Assembly (NCBI GenBank): GCA_934725285.1
Contig: CAKVBK010000037.1
Location: 1 to 16,841 of the forward strand
Direction: 5' to 3'
Origin: an uncultured Bacteroidales bacterium
GTDB taxonomy: Bacteria; Bacteroidota; Bacteroidia; Bacteroidales; UBA932
DNA length: 16,841 nt
The position numbers and the translations under genes were made by a program. Every line of letters starts with the position of its first letter. The stretch's first letter is position 1. Positions 1 to 6,818 of this stretch are shown here, in pieces. The notes under the pieces were generated by a model. It had not been told where the DNA came from and searched no databases. It saw only the letters and a list, made by a program, of their open reading frames with translations.

Positions 1-806
1 AAGGATTTCGGAGTGTAGGTCTTGGCGCTGACGAAGTTGCCCTTGGAGTCGTAGCGGGTCCACTCGAACTCGACCGGCGGCTCACCGAGGCAAAGGACAA
101 GCATCCTGTAGATCTCCTTGAGCATCACGGTCTTCATAGCCGGGCAGTCCTTGGCGGCCGCTTCACGGAGTTTAAGGCCGTCCTCACGCAGTTTGGTGGC
201 GATCTGCGCACGCATCTGGGACGTGTTGTTGGCGCAATAGGTCTCTGGCATCACGTCAGACGGAACGACACCATATTTCATAATTAGGTTGGAGACTCCG
301 GTGAACTGCCCGCCGTCACCGATCGGGTTGCGGAACAGCCAGTCAACCTTGCGGTCATCGAAGCTCAACCCCTTCGTGTCGATCACACCTTGAAGGAAAA
401 GGTTGGCCTTCTCAAGCTGGTCATAGAAGAACACATAGTTCTGGGAGAATGTGAACGCTCCGAGGTCATATTTATCAATCATTCTGGATCTCAAGACGTT
501 GAGTCCGGTGAAAAGCCAGCAGCGGCCGGATGATTTCTGGTTGGTGCGCCCCTTGGTCTTCACTTCGTCGGAAAAGTGCGTGTCGATCATTGCGATGTTC
601 TCAGAATTGGCGGCGAGGACATTGATGGCCGCGGCGTTGAGGGCGTTGCGGACAGCCTTGTCGGAAGCCGTGCCTTCATAGCCCTTACGGATTTCGGTCA
701 GCATCTCGACGGAGATGCCACCGTTTTTCGACTGTTTCTGGGCGAAAGCGCCGGTTCCGGAGAGGATCAGAAGCGCAGATGCAAGGATAATTGTTCTTTT
801 ATTCAT
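1..806 (-). CDS. pepC: Exported bleomycin hydrolase / aminopeptidase C-like cysteine peptidase (C1B), 3' end outside window
   Basis: The gene starts at 806 and reads leftward off the window, so only about 268 residues are visible. The N-terminus is a signal peptide (MNKRTIILASALLILSG, then TGAFA before Q23), so the product should be exported, probably to the periplasm. The motif NQKSSGRCWLF at about residues 89-99 is the active-site block of papain-fold bleomycin hydrolases and PepC aminopeptidases, with the nucleophile Cys at about 96 and the oxyanion-hole Gln at 90. The catalytic His and Asn would lie beyond the left edge. Classical PepC is cytoplasmic, so the signal peptide is a notable difference, although secreted C1 peptidases of this type occur in Bacteroidales. 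It likely trims peptides for nutrition. It is divergent from the ABC permease gene with a 108-bp gap. Family assignment is firm; the exact substrate is unknown. Confidence 0.88.
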   Translation of the reverse strand, partial: MNKRTIILASALLILSGTGAFAQKQSKNGGISVEMLTEIRKGYEGTASDKAVRNALNAAAINVLAANSENIAMIDTHFSDEVKTKGRTNQKSSGRCWLFTGLNVLRSRMIDKYDLGAFTFSQNYVFFYDQLEKANLFLQGVIDTKGLSFDDRKVDWLFRNPIGDGGQFTGVSNLIMKYGVVPSDVMPETYCANNTSQMRAQIATKLREDGLKLREAAAKDCPAMKTVMLKEIYRMLVLCLGEPPVEFEWTRYDSKGNFVSAKTYTPKS

Positions 807-914
807 AAATATTCAAAGATTTGGGGTAAATTTAACGAAAATTTTCCGGAAAAGCCGAAAGATTGTAAGAAGTTATCCGATTTGACAGACGACTTCGACA
901 AGACAGTTTTCAAG
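807..914. other. Divergent intergenic region between pepC and the ABC permease gene
   Basis: This 108-bp AT-rich gap must hold the start signals for both divergent genes. I see no full TTTG-N19-TAnnTTTG promoter on either strand. An AATCTTTG-like box just upstream of the pepC start is one mismatch from the -7 consensus, but it has no matching -33 box and sits too close to the ATG. Confidence 0.5.
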
Positions 915-1859
915 ATGAAGAGTCGCTCCAAAATATTCCTGCTTACTGTGACGGCACTGTCGCTTGCGGTGATCGATCTGACCACCGGAGGAACAGGCAT
1001 AGCCGGACTGGACACGAGCGTATTCCTAAAACTCAGGCTTCCAAGGATGCTGACGGCGGTTCTGGCCGGGGCGAGCCTTTCCCTTGCGGGACTCCAGATG
1101 CAGAGCGTGTTCCGCAATCCGCTCGCTGACCCGCACATAATGGGCGTGAGCGCGGGGGCAGGAACCGGCGCTGCGATGGCGACCCTCCTCATCGGAGCTT
1201 CCCTCCCCGTCGCACTGTCAGGTCTCACTGTCGCCGCAGCCGCATTTTTGGGCGCGCTGCTGACTTCCATAGTCGTTGTCGCCGTGGCCTCTAAAGTCCA
1301 GAGTGCCACCACTTTGCTCATCTTCGGCGTAATGCTGGGGTTCATATTTAGCGCCACGACTTCCATCCTCGAATATTCCGCAAACGCCGAGAGCCTGAAG
1401 GTTTTCTACAGCTGGTCGGCGGGCAGTTTCTCTGGAAGCCGGCCGGGCGATGTGGCTGTGATCGCCGGGGCGCTCCTCATCGGAACGACGCTTACCTATA
1501 TTAATTGCAAAGGACTGGACATCGCCCTTTTCGGGGATGAATATGCCACCTTGGCAGGAGCGGACATCTCGCGGATCAGAGGTGTCGCGATGATCGGGAG
1601 CTGCCTGATGGCCGGGACTGTGACAGCGTTCTGCGGGCCGCTGGGCTTCGTCGGTATCGTGGCGCCGCACATAGCCAGAGGCTTTCTCGGGACCTCCATA
1701 CACGTGAAGGTAATCCCGGCTGCGATGCTCACGGGAGCGGGACTCTCGCTTGTCGCAGACATCCTTTCAAACGCCTTCCCTGCTCCCCTGCCTGTCGGAA
1801 GCACTATGGCGTTGATCGGCATCCCGATTATTCTGACAATCCTGATGAAAAGGAGGTGA
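915..1859 (+). CDS. FecCD/BtuC-family ABC transporter permease
   Basis: This 314-residue polytopic inner-membrane protein is the membrane subunit of an importer for iron-siderophore, heme or cobalamin. It carries family landmarks in order: RLPRMLTAVLAGASLSLAG (41-59), QMQSVFRNPLADPHIMGVSAGAG (61-83), the cytoplasmic coupling segment GDEYATLAGAD (207-217), GFVGIVAPHIAR (244-255) and LPVGSTMALIGIPI (292-305). The ATG at 915 is chosen because it directly precedes the first hydrophobic helix; an upstream extension in frame encodes charged, non-family sequence that overlaps the divergent pepC. At 314 residues it is at the short end of a family usually 320-350 long. The next gene is its ATPase, and AGGAGG inside its last codons serves that gene. 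No periplasmic binding protein or TonB-dependent receptor is adjacent, so the substrate is open. Confidence 0.9.
   Translation: MKSRSKIFLLTVTALSLAVIDLTTGGTGIAGLDTSVFLKLRLPRMLTAVLAGASLSLAGLQMQSVFRNPLADPHIMGVSAGAGTGAAMATLLIGASLPVALSGLTVAAAAFLGALLTSIVVVAVASKVQSATTLLIFGVMLGFIFSATTSILEYSANAESLKVFYSWSAGSFSGSRPGDVAVIAGALLIGTTLTYINCKGLDIALFGDEYATLAGADISRIRGVAMIGSCLMAGTVTAFCGPLGFVGIVAPHIARGFLGTSIHVKVIPAAMLTGAGLSLVADILSNAFPAPLPVGSTMALIGIPIILTILMKRR
1851..1856 (+). promoter_or_regulatory. Shine-Dalgarno that fixes the ATPase start
   Basis: A perfect AGGAGG lies inside the last codons of the permease gene, five bases before ATG 1862. It makes ATG 1862 the start of the ATPase rather than GTG 1856, which overlaps the motif itself. 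It also implies translational coupling of the two subunits. Confidence 0.75.
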
Positions 1860-1861
1860 AT

Positions 1862-2533
1862 ATGTTGAAAGCAAGCGAATTGATCATAGGGCATAGAGGC
1901 GTCAAGGTCAGCGGACCTCTGACTTTTGAATATCCTGACGGACATTCCGTGATGCTCTGCGGGGCGAACGGCAGCGGGAAGAGCACGTTGATGAAGACCA
2001 TCTCTGGGCTTCTGCCTCCCCTATCCGGCGGCTTTTCGGCCGGAGGCACGGTCGTGATGGTGCCCACACATATTCCTAAGGTCAAGGGTTTCTCCGTCAA
2101 GGAGTTTATACGCACGAGCCTGTTCTCGGCCTCGGGGGTGTTCAGGAAATTGGACTCCAAGGCGGAAACGGCTATGGAGGAAGCTCTTCGGACTCTTGGA
2201 CTCGAAGCCTTGGCGGACAAGGACATCAGCCTCATCTCCGACGGGGAGTTCCAAAAAGCGTGCATCGCCACAGCCTTGACCCGTAAGGCCAACGTGATTC
2301 TTCTGGACGAGCCGACGGCCTTTCTGGACGTGGAAAACCGGGGGATTGTCCTGCGAACCCTCCAGAATCTCGCACACGACACCGGGATTACGGTAATATT
2401 CTCGACACACGACATTTACGACGGCGCGCGGTTCTCCGACGCCACACTCGCACTTGGGAACTGGAACGAACGGATCTTCCAAAACAACCCGTCAACCTCC
2501 ACGCCGAGATGGCCCCTTTCGCTAACCGATTAA
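1862..2533 (+). CDS. ABC transporter ATP-binding protein, FecE/BtuD-like
   Basis: This 223-residue cytoplasmic ATPase powers the permease encoded just upstream. Walker A is GANGSGKST (34-42), the signature region is ISDGEFQK (125-132, in place of the usual LSGGQ), Walker B is VILLDEPTAFLD (145-156) and the H-loop is FSTHD with His183. SDGE in place of SGGE is, from memory, common in FecE-like ATPases of Bacteroidota. No canonical Q-loop glutamine is evident: the segment reads VPTHIP near 67-72. The protein stops about 40 residues after the H-loop, short for a family often 250 residues or more, and its last four codons and stop overlap an inverted repeat (see 2519-2643). The C-terminus may therefore have been shortened, while the nucleotide-binding core is intact. 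The substrate is unknown: iron chelate, heme or cobalamin. Confidence 0.88.
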   Translation: MLKASELIIGHRGVKVSGPLTFEYPDGHSVMLCGANGSGKSTLMKTISGLLPPLSGGFSAGGTVVMVPTHIPKVKGFSVKEFIRTSLFSASGVFRKLDSKAETAMEEALRTLGLEALADKDISLISDGEFQKACIATALTRKANVILLDEPTAFLDVENRGIVLRTLQNLAHDTGITVIFSTHDIYDGARFSDATLALGNWNERIFQNNPSTSTPRWPLSLTD

Positions 2534-2643
2534 TTTACAACATATTCCAAAATCCCGTAAGTCAAAATCAGAGGGCGGCGTTTCAGAACTGCCTGACAAT
2601 CAGTCGGTGGCATACCACCGATTAATTGTCAAGCGGTTAGCGA
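2519..2643. repeat. Roughly 125-bp segment bounded by 10-bp inverted repeats
   Basis: TCGCTAACCG (2519-2528) has an exact reverse complement, CGGTTAGCGA (2634-2643). Partly overlapping this, ACCGATTAATT occurs twice as an 11-bp direct repeat (2525-2535 and 2617-2627). The left arm lies in the last codons of the ATPase gene. The arrangement could be a small mobile or degenerate repeat element, or a structured 3' untranslated region. No target-site duplication is obvious. Confidence 0.45.
2594..2631. repeat. Imperfect hairpin downstream of the ABC operon
   Basis: TGACAAT (2594-2600) pairs with ATTGTCA (2625-2631), and TCGGTGG (2604-2610) pairs with CCACCGA (2615-2621) around a CATA loop. The two stems are separated by one mismatch and a G-T pair. 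No T-run follows, so it is not a standard intrinsic terminator, but it is the best candidate for a 3'-end structure of the ABC operon before the polA promoter. Confidence 0.5.
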
Positions 2644-2661
2644 TCGGTCTCCGGAAGAAGT

Positions 2662-2692
2662 TTTGAAACCACGGAACATTTTCTTATCTTTG
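2662..2692 (+). promoter_or_regulatory. Bacteroidota-type promoter for the polA operon
   Basis: TTTG at 2662-2665 is followed after exactly 19 bases by TATCTTTG at 2685-2692, an exact match to the -33/-7 consensus of the primary sigma factor of Bacteroidota. Transcription should start near 2699-2700, giving a leader of about 50 bases. The -7 box is the left half of a near-palindrome, TATCTTT-GT-AAAGATA (2685-2700). Confidence 0.8.
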
Positions 2693-2748
2693 TAAAGATA
2701 GTGGCTGTTCCGGACGGATCACCTGCCGCTTGACAAAAAGGAAAAGAA

Positions 2749-5403
2749 ATGCCGGGAAAGATATTCTTCATAGACGGGCACGCGCTGATCTTCAAGATGT
2801 ACTACGCGTTCCTCAGAAGGCCGATGATCAACTCCAAGGGAGCCGATATGTCGATTCTTTACGGGTTTACCAAGTACATCCTCGAACTGCTCGCCCGGGA
2901 AAGGCCCGACTATCTTGCCGTGGCCTTCGACCCGCCGGGAGGCACCTTCAGGAACAAGATGTACCCAGAGTACAAGGCCAACCGCAAGGAGACGCCGCAA
3001 CTTGTGATCGACGCCCTGGATCCGTTGATGGAGCTATGCAAGGCGATGAATATCCCGACTTTGATGATAAAGGGTTTCGAGGCTGACGATGTGATCGGAT
3101 CGATGGCCAAACGATGCGCGGGAGAAGGGCTTGATGTCTATATGGTGACTCCCGACAAGGATTACGGTCAGCTCATCGGGCCGCACATCTGGCAGTACAA
3201 GCCGGGCAAGGCCGGCAACGACAACGAGATCATCGGTGTAAAGGAGGTCTGTGAGAGATACGGAATCCAGTCTCCCGAACAGGTCATTGACATGCTGACC
3301 ATCTGCGGGGACACGGCCGACAACGTGCCCGGAGTCAAGGGCGTGGGTGAGGTCGGAGCCGGGAAACTGGTGGCGAAGTATGGTTCCGTCAAGGAGATAT
3401 ACGAGCATATAGACGAGCTGACTCCAAGACAGAAGACACAGTTCGAGGATGCGCGGGACCACATCGGTCTCAGCCACGAGCTCGTCACCATCAAGACAGA
3501 CATCGAGGTTGACATCCCGACCGAGGGGATGAAGGTCAATCAGGATTATGGCCCTCAATTGGCTGATCTCTTTGAGAAATACGAGTTCAATTCCCTCAAC
3601 AGGTTCATCGGACACGTCGGCGGAACTGAGAAAAAGTCCGACGCAGAGCTTCCGGAAATCGCCAAGGCACGCCCGAGCGAAGTGGTCAAGGCCGCTGTGA
3701 AGGCCGGAATGTGCTCGGTCATCACGGAAGGGGCCGACGGGAGCATATTCACAAAAACAAGAAGAATAATCGTCGCGGCCCGATCCGGGGAGAGAATCAT
3801 CACGGCGGAGGGAGGTCTGTATGAGTTTAAGGCGTTGATTGAGAATGAGGTGGTCGCGAAATGCGGCGATGACCTCAAGCGGCAGATGAATATACTCGCG
3901 GCGGGAGGAGTGACACTTCAAGGCAGGCTGCACGACATCGCTCTGATGCACTATCTGCTTGACCCCGAGAAGAGCCACAAGATTGATGTTCTGGCTCAAA
4001 GCATTCTGGGAGTGTCGCTTGACGACGCTTCTGCGAAAGCCTCCGTCCCGTCCACAGGGTCTTTGTTCGATGACATTCCGTCCGACGAGATCCCGGTGGA
4101 CAGGAGCAAGGAGGCCGCGGTGCTCTTGCTGCTTCAAGAGAAGATACGTGAGAAACTGGTCAAGGCTTCGATCACCGGCCTGTACGACACGATGGAGGAA
4201 CCGCTTCTCAAGGTTCTGTCCAAGATGGAGCGCGACGGGGTAAAGGTCGATCTCAATTCCCTGAAGGATTTCACCGCGCGTCTACGGGAGGAAGTGACCG
4301 CGAAGGAAGCCAGGATCCGTGAGATGGCCGGAGAGCCGAACCTCAATGTCTCGTCGCCCAAACAGATCGGGGAGCTGCTGTTCGAGAAGCTGCGTCTTTC
4401 CGACAAGCCGAAGAAGAACGCCAACGGGACATATTCAACGGAAGAATCCACCCTGCTGGATTTGGCGGAAAAGCATCCGATCATAGAAGAGATCCTTGAG
4501 TATCGCGCCGTGCGGAAACTGCTGTCCACCTACATCGAGCCGTTCCCCGGGTACATCGACCCTTCCGACGGCAAGGTCCACACGACATTCAACCAGGCAT
4601 TGACGGCGACCGGGCGGCTGAGCTCCTCGAACCCGAACCTCCAGAATATTCCTGTAAGGTCTGAGCAGGGCAAGGAGATCCGCAAGGCGTTCGTGCCGAG
4701 CACTCCGGAAGGGTTGATACTGTCGGCTGACTATTCACAGATCGAGCTGAGGATCATGGCGCACCTGAGCTGCGACCAGCATCTGATCAACGCCTTCAAA
4801 GATGGGATAGACATCCACGCCGCGACGGCGGCGAAGATTTTCGGCATCCCTCACGATCAGGTCACCGCAGACCAGAGGCGCATCGCCAAGACGGCCAATT
4901 TCGGAATCATGTACGGAATCTCGGCCTTCGGACTGGCCCAAAGGTTGAGAATAGGCCGCAAGGAGGCTCAGAAGATCATAGAAGATTACTTTGCGGGATT
5001 CCCGTCCATCCGCTCGTTCATCGAGGACACAAAAGCGGCGGCGAGGGAGACCGGCTATGTAGAGACCATCTTCGGAAGAAGAAGGTATGTACCTGACATC
5101 AATTCCAAGAACGGGACGCTGAGGGCTCTCGCCGAACGAAACGCCGTCAACGCTCCGATCCAAGGCACATCGGCCGACATCATCAAAATGGCCATGATCG
5201 AGGTTGACAAGAGCATGACCGACGCCGGAATGAAGAGCCGGATGGTCCTCCAGATCCACGACGAGCTCGTGTTCGACGCCGTTCCGGAGGAGATTGATGA
5301 ACTCAGACAGATCGTCATTGACCGTATGGAAAATGTCGTGAGACTTTCAGTACCACTAACAGTAGAATGCAATTATGGGAAAAACTGGCTTGAAGCCCAC
5401 TGA
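2749..5403 (+). CDS. polA: DNA polymerase I, proofreading domain degenerate
   Basis: This 884-residue protein fills gaps and removes RNA primers during replication and repair. The N-terminal 5' nuclease (about 1-285) has FFIDGH (Asp9), YKANR, EADD, TPDKDY and GDTADNVPGVKGVG. The C-terminal polymerase (about 490-884) has motif A SADYSQIELR with Asp661, motif B with Lys714 and Phe718 (RRIAKTANFGIMYG), and motif C QIHDELVFD with Asp838. The middle 3'-5' exonuclease-like domain appears dead. Where E. coli has DTE, here is ITE (325-327); NLKYD becomes DLKRQ (375-379); and the ExoIII aspartate region reads DRSKEAA (451-457). ATG 2749 gives the canonical N-terminus, with a purine-rich AAGGAAAAGAA just ahead of it. 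The end overlaps the sigma factor gene by 29 bases, so the two are probably co-translated. Confidence 0.97.
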   Translation: MPGKIFFIDGHALIFKMYYAFLRRPMINSKGADMSILYGFTKYILELLARERPDYLAVAFDPPGGTFRNKMYPEYKANRKETPQLVIDALDPLMELCKAMNIPTLMIKGFEADDVIGSMAKRCAGEGLDVYMVTPDKDYGQLIGPHIWQYKPGKAGNDNEIIGVKEVCERYGIQSPEQVIDMLTICGDTADNVPGVKGVGEVGAGKLVAKYGSVKEIYEHIDELTPRQKTQFEDARDHIGLSHELVTIKTDIEVDIPTEGMKVNQDYGPQLADLFEKYEFNSLNRFIGHVGGTEKKSDAELPEIAKARPSEVVKAAVKAGMCSVITEGADGSIFTKTRRIIVAARSGERIITAEGGLYEFKALIENEVVAKCGDDLKRQMNILAAGGVTLQGRLHDIALMHYLLDPEKSHKIDVLAQSILGVSLDDASAKASVPSTGSLFDDIPSDEIPVDRSKEAAVLLLLQEKIREKLVKASITGLYDTMEEPLLKVLSKMERDGVKVDLNSLKDFTARLREEVTAKEARIREMAGEPNLNVSSPKQIGELLFEKLRLSDKPKKNANGTYSTEESTLLDLAEKHPIIEEILEYRAVRKLLSTYIEPFPGYIDPSDGKVHTTFNQALTATGRLSSSNPNLQNIPVRSEQGKEIRKAFVPSTPEGLILSADYSQIELRIMAHLSCDQHLINAFKDGIDIHAATAAKIFGIPHDQVTADQRRIAKTANFGIMYGISAFGLAQRLRIGRKEAQKIIEDYFAGFPSIRSFIEDTKAAARETGYVETIFGRRRYVPDINSKNGTLRALAERNAVNAPIQGTSADIIKMAMIEVDKSMTDAGMKSRMVLQIHDELVFDAVPEEIDELRQIVIDRMENVVRLSVPLTVECNYGKNWLEAH

Positions 5404-5977
5404 TGAACTGATCATCCTGGCCCAGAAGGGCAACGGACTTGCTTTCACGGCCCTTTGGGACCGCCACATCGAGCAATTGAGGTCTTACATCAAGGCCCGT
5501 TTCAAGAACATAGATGACTACGCCGCCGATGACATCTGCAGCCGGAGCTTTGAGAAGGCATTCCGGCAGATTCAGAACTACGACCAGTACAAAAGCCGTT
5601 TCCTGACATGGCTCTGCACGATAGCGAAGAACACGGCCCTTGACACCCTGGAGCAGGAGCAGAGGGTGCATCCGAAGAACCAGATCGTCTATCTTGACGA
5701 TGAGAACAAGCCGTCCGGTGTCGAAGGGATTCCAGACCAGACAGAGGACGCCCTCAACTCACTCATCAAGATCGAGAACGAGGAGGAGAACAACAAGTAC
5801 GTTGACCGCCTGCCGGACCTCTACAGGGAGATCGCGCGCAAGAGGCTGATCGAGGGAATGAAGTACAACGAGATAGCCGAGGCTCTCCAGATGGAGCTCA
5901 ACACGGTCAAGACCCGCATCCGCCGCGCGAAGCAGATGATCGACGATCTCCGGAAGAAAGAGGAGGAAGGAATATGA
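5375..5977 (+). CDS. ECF-type RNA polymerase sigma factor
   Basis: This 200-residue sigma-70 family protein has the two-domain layout of extracytoplasmic-function factors. Sigma region 2 (about 21-95) includes DDICSRSFEKAF and FLTWLCTIAKNTALD. An acidic linker spans about 96-140. Sigma region 4 (about 143-192) has the helix-turn-helix YNEIAEALQMELNTVKTRIRRA (164-185). It should direct RNA polymerase to a set of special promoters. The start at 5375 lies within polA (29-base overlap) and its stop overlaps the rsmG start by 4 bases, so it is embedded in the operon. No anti-sigma factor or membrane sensor is adjacent. Its control is therefore unclear; it may simply follow polA expression. The length fits the family and the fold is confident; the regulon is unknown. 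Confidence 0.9.
   Translation: MGKTGLKPTDELIILAQKGNGLAFTALWDRHIEQLRSYIKARFKNIDDYAADDICSRSFEKAFRQIQNYDQYKSRFLTWLCTIAKNTALDTLEQEQRVHPKNQIVYLDDENKPSGVEGIPDQTEDALNSLIKIENEEENNKYVDRLPDLYREIARKRLIEGMKYNEIAEALQMELNTVKTRIRRAKQMIDDLRKKEEEGI
5961..5966 (+). promoter_or_regulatory. Shine-Dalgarno for rsmG
   Basis: AGGAGG lies in the final codons of the sigma factor gene, 7 bases before ATG 5974 and 10 before ATG 5977. The spacing favours ATG 5974. A strong site here fits coupled translation across the 4-base overlap. Confidence 0.65.
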
Positions 5978-6714
5978 TGACGTACACCGAGTTCGAGGCT
6001 TTTCTGAAGGCCTCGTTTCCGGATGTCACCTCAGAGGCCTTGGAGCGTTTCAGAATGATGGACAGCGGCTATCGTGACTGGAACGCCAAGATCAACGTAA
6101 TCTCCCGCAAGGACATTGACGGCCTGTACGACCACCACGTCCTGCACTCGCTGGCCATAGCCGAATATCTCCGCACTCAGCGTCCGGAGACATATTCATT
6201 GTTCACATCACCGCGCGGTGACGGTCATGTGGCTTCCGCTGATTCGCCATGCACTGCCACATCACCGGCAGACACCGCACTTGCCGGATTGAAGGTTCTG
6301 GACCTTGGCACCGGCGGCGGCTTCCCGGGCATTCCTCTGGCCGTGATGTTTCCGAATGTGAAGTTCACATTGTGCGACTCCGTCGGCAAGAAAACCATCG
6401 TGGCCAAGGAGATAGCGAATATGTTAGGCCTTGACAACGTGGAGATTGTCAACGCCCGCGCCGAGAGCCTTACCGAAAAGTTCGACTTTGTGGTCTCACG
6501 CGCCGTGGCCTCACTGACCGACTTCTATCCTTGGGTGAAAGGGAAATATACACGTTCAATCCTCTACCTCAAGGGCGGTGACATCAACGAGGAGATCTGC
6601 GGCCTTATGGCCCGCGAGCGCCTCCGCAAAGGCTCTGTCTCCACATGGCCAGTAACCTCATGGCTCACAGACCCGTACTTTGACGGCAAGTTTGTCATTG
6701 ACATACGCAGGTAA
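5974..6714 (+). CDS. rsmG: 16S rRNA (guanine-527-N7)-methyltransferase RsmG
   Basis: RsmG methylates N7 of G527 in 16S rRNA using S-adenosylmethionine; in other bacteria its loss gives low-level streptomycin resistance. Motifs of the Rossmann-like fold are clear: YRDWNAKINVISRKD (33-47), HHVLHSL (54-60), the SAM loop VLDLGTGGGFPGIPLA (108-123), LCDSVGKK (133-140), VSRAVASL (174-181) and YLKGGD (198-203). At 246 residues it is longer than E. coli RsmG (207). The extra length is an insertion at about 69-104, just before the SAM loop, which is rich in Pro, Ser, Thr and Ala and is encoded by palindromic and repeated DNA. The gene overlaps the sigma factor stop (ATGA) and is the last gene of the polA operon. 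The insertion is probably a surface loop, as all catalytic motifs remain. Confidence 0.95.
   Translation: MMTYTEFEAFLKASFPDVTSEALERFRMMDSGYRDWNAKINVISRKDIDGLYDHHVLHSLAIAEYLRTQRPETYSLFTSPRGDGHVASADSPCTATSPADTALAGLKVLDLGTGGGFPGIPLAVMFPNVKFTLCDSVGKKTIVAKEIANMLGLDNVEIVNARAESLTEKFDFVVSRAVASLTDFYPWVKGKYTRSILYLKGGDINEEICGLMARERLRKGSVSTWPVTSWLTDPYFDGKFVIDIRR
6204..6267. repeat. Palindromic and repeated DNA inside rsmG
   Basis: TCACCGCGCGGTGA (6208-6221) is a perfect 14-bp palindrome. CACATCACCG occurs twice in direct orientation (6204-6213 and 6258-6267), and ATGTGGC (6227-6233) is the reverse complement of GCCACAT (6256-6262). The block encodes most of the insertion that RsmG has relative to the family. 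Confidence 0.6.
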
Positions 6715-6764
6715 TGTGGTTTCTACCGCTGCGGCGTGCCAAATCACAATGCTTTATTGCACGA

Positions 6765-6799
6765 AAAAGGGCTTCCGGAATAATTCCGGGAGCCCTTTT
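6765..6799. terminator. Bidirectional intrinsic terminator
   Basis: AAAAGGGCT (6765-6773) pairs with AGCCCTTTT (6791-6799), and CCGGAAT (6775-6781) pairs with ATTCCGG (6783-6789), with one T-G wobble between the stems. A T-run ends the stem on the plus strand and a run of five T ends it on the minus strand. It lies 50 bases after rsmG and 20 after the converging lipoprotein gene, so it serves both operons. Confidence 0.88.
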
Positions 6800-6818
6800 A
6801 ATACGTTGTACGGTAAAG

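Noticed and set aside
807..835. Promoter-like AATCTTTG on the minus strand just upstream of pepC
   Set aside because: It mismatches the -7 consensus, lacks a -33 box at the right spacing, and would start transcription at the start codon.
576..914. Extended N-terminus of the ABC permease starting inside the pepC region
   Set aside because: The extension overlaps the pepC coding sequence on the other strand and has no permease similarity. ATG 915 gives the normal N-terminus.
3034..4137. Long minus-strand open frame inside polA (367 codons)
   Set aside because: It is a shadow of polA codons, has no recognisable domain, and polA is complete and well conserved.
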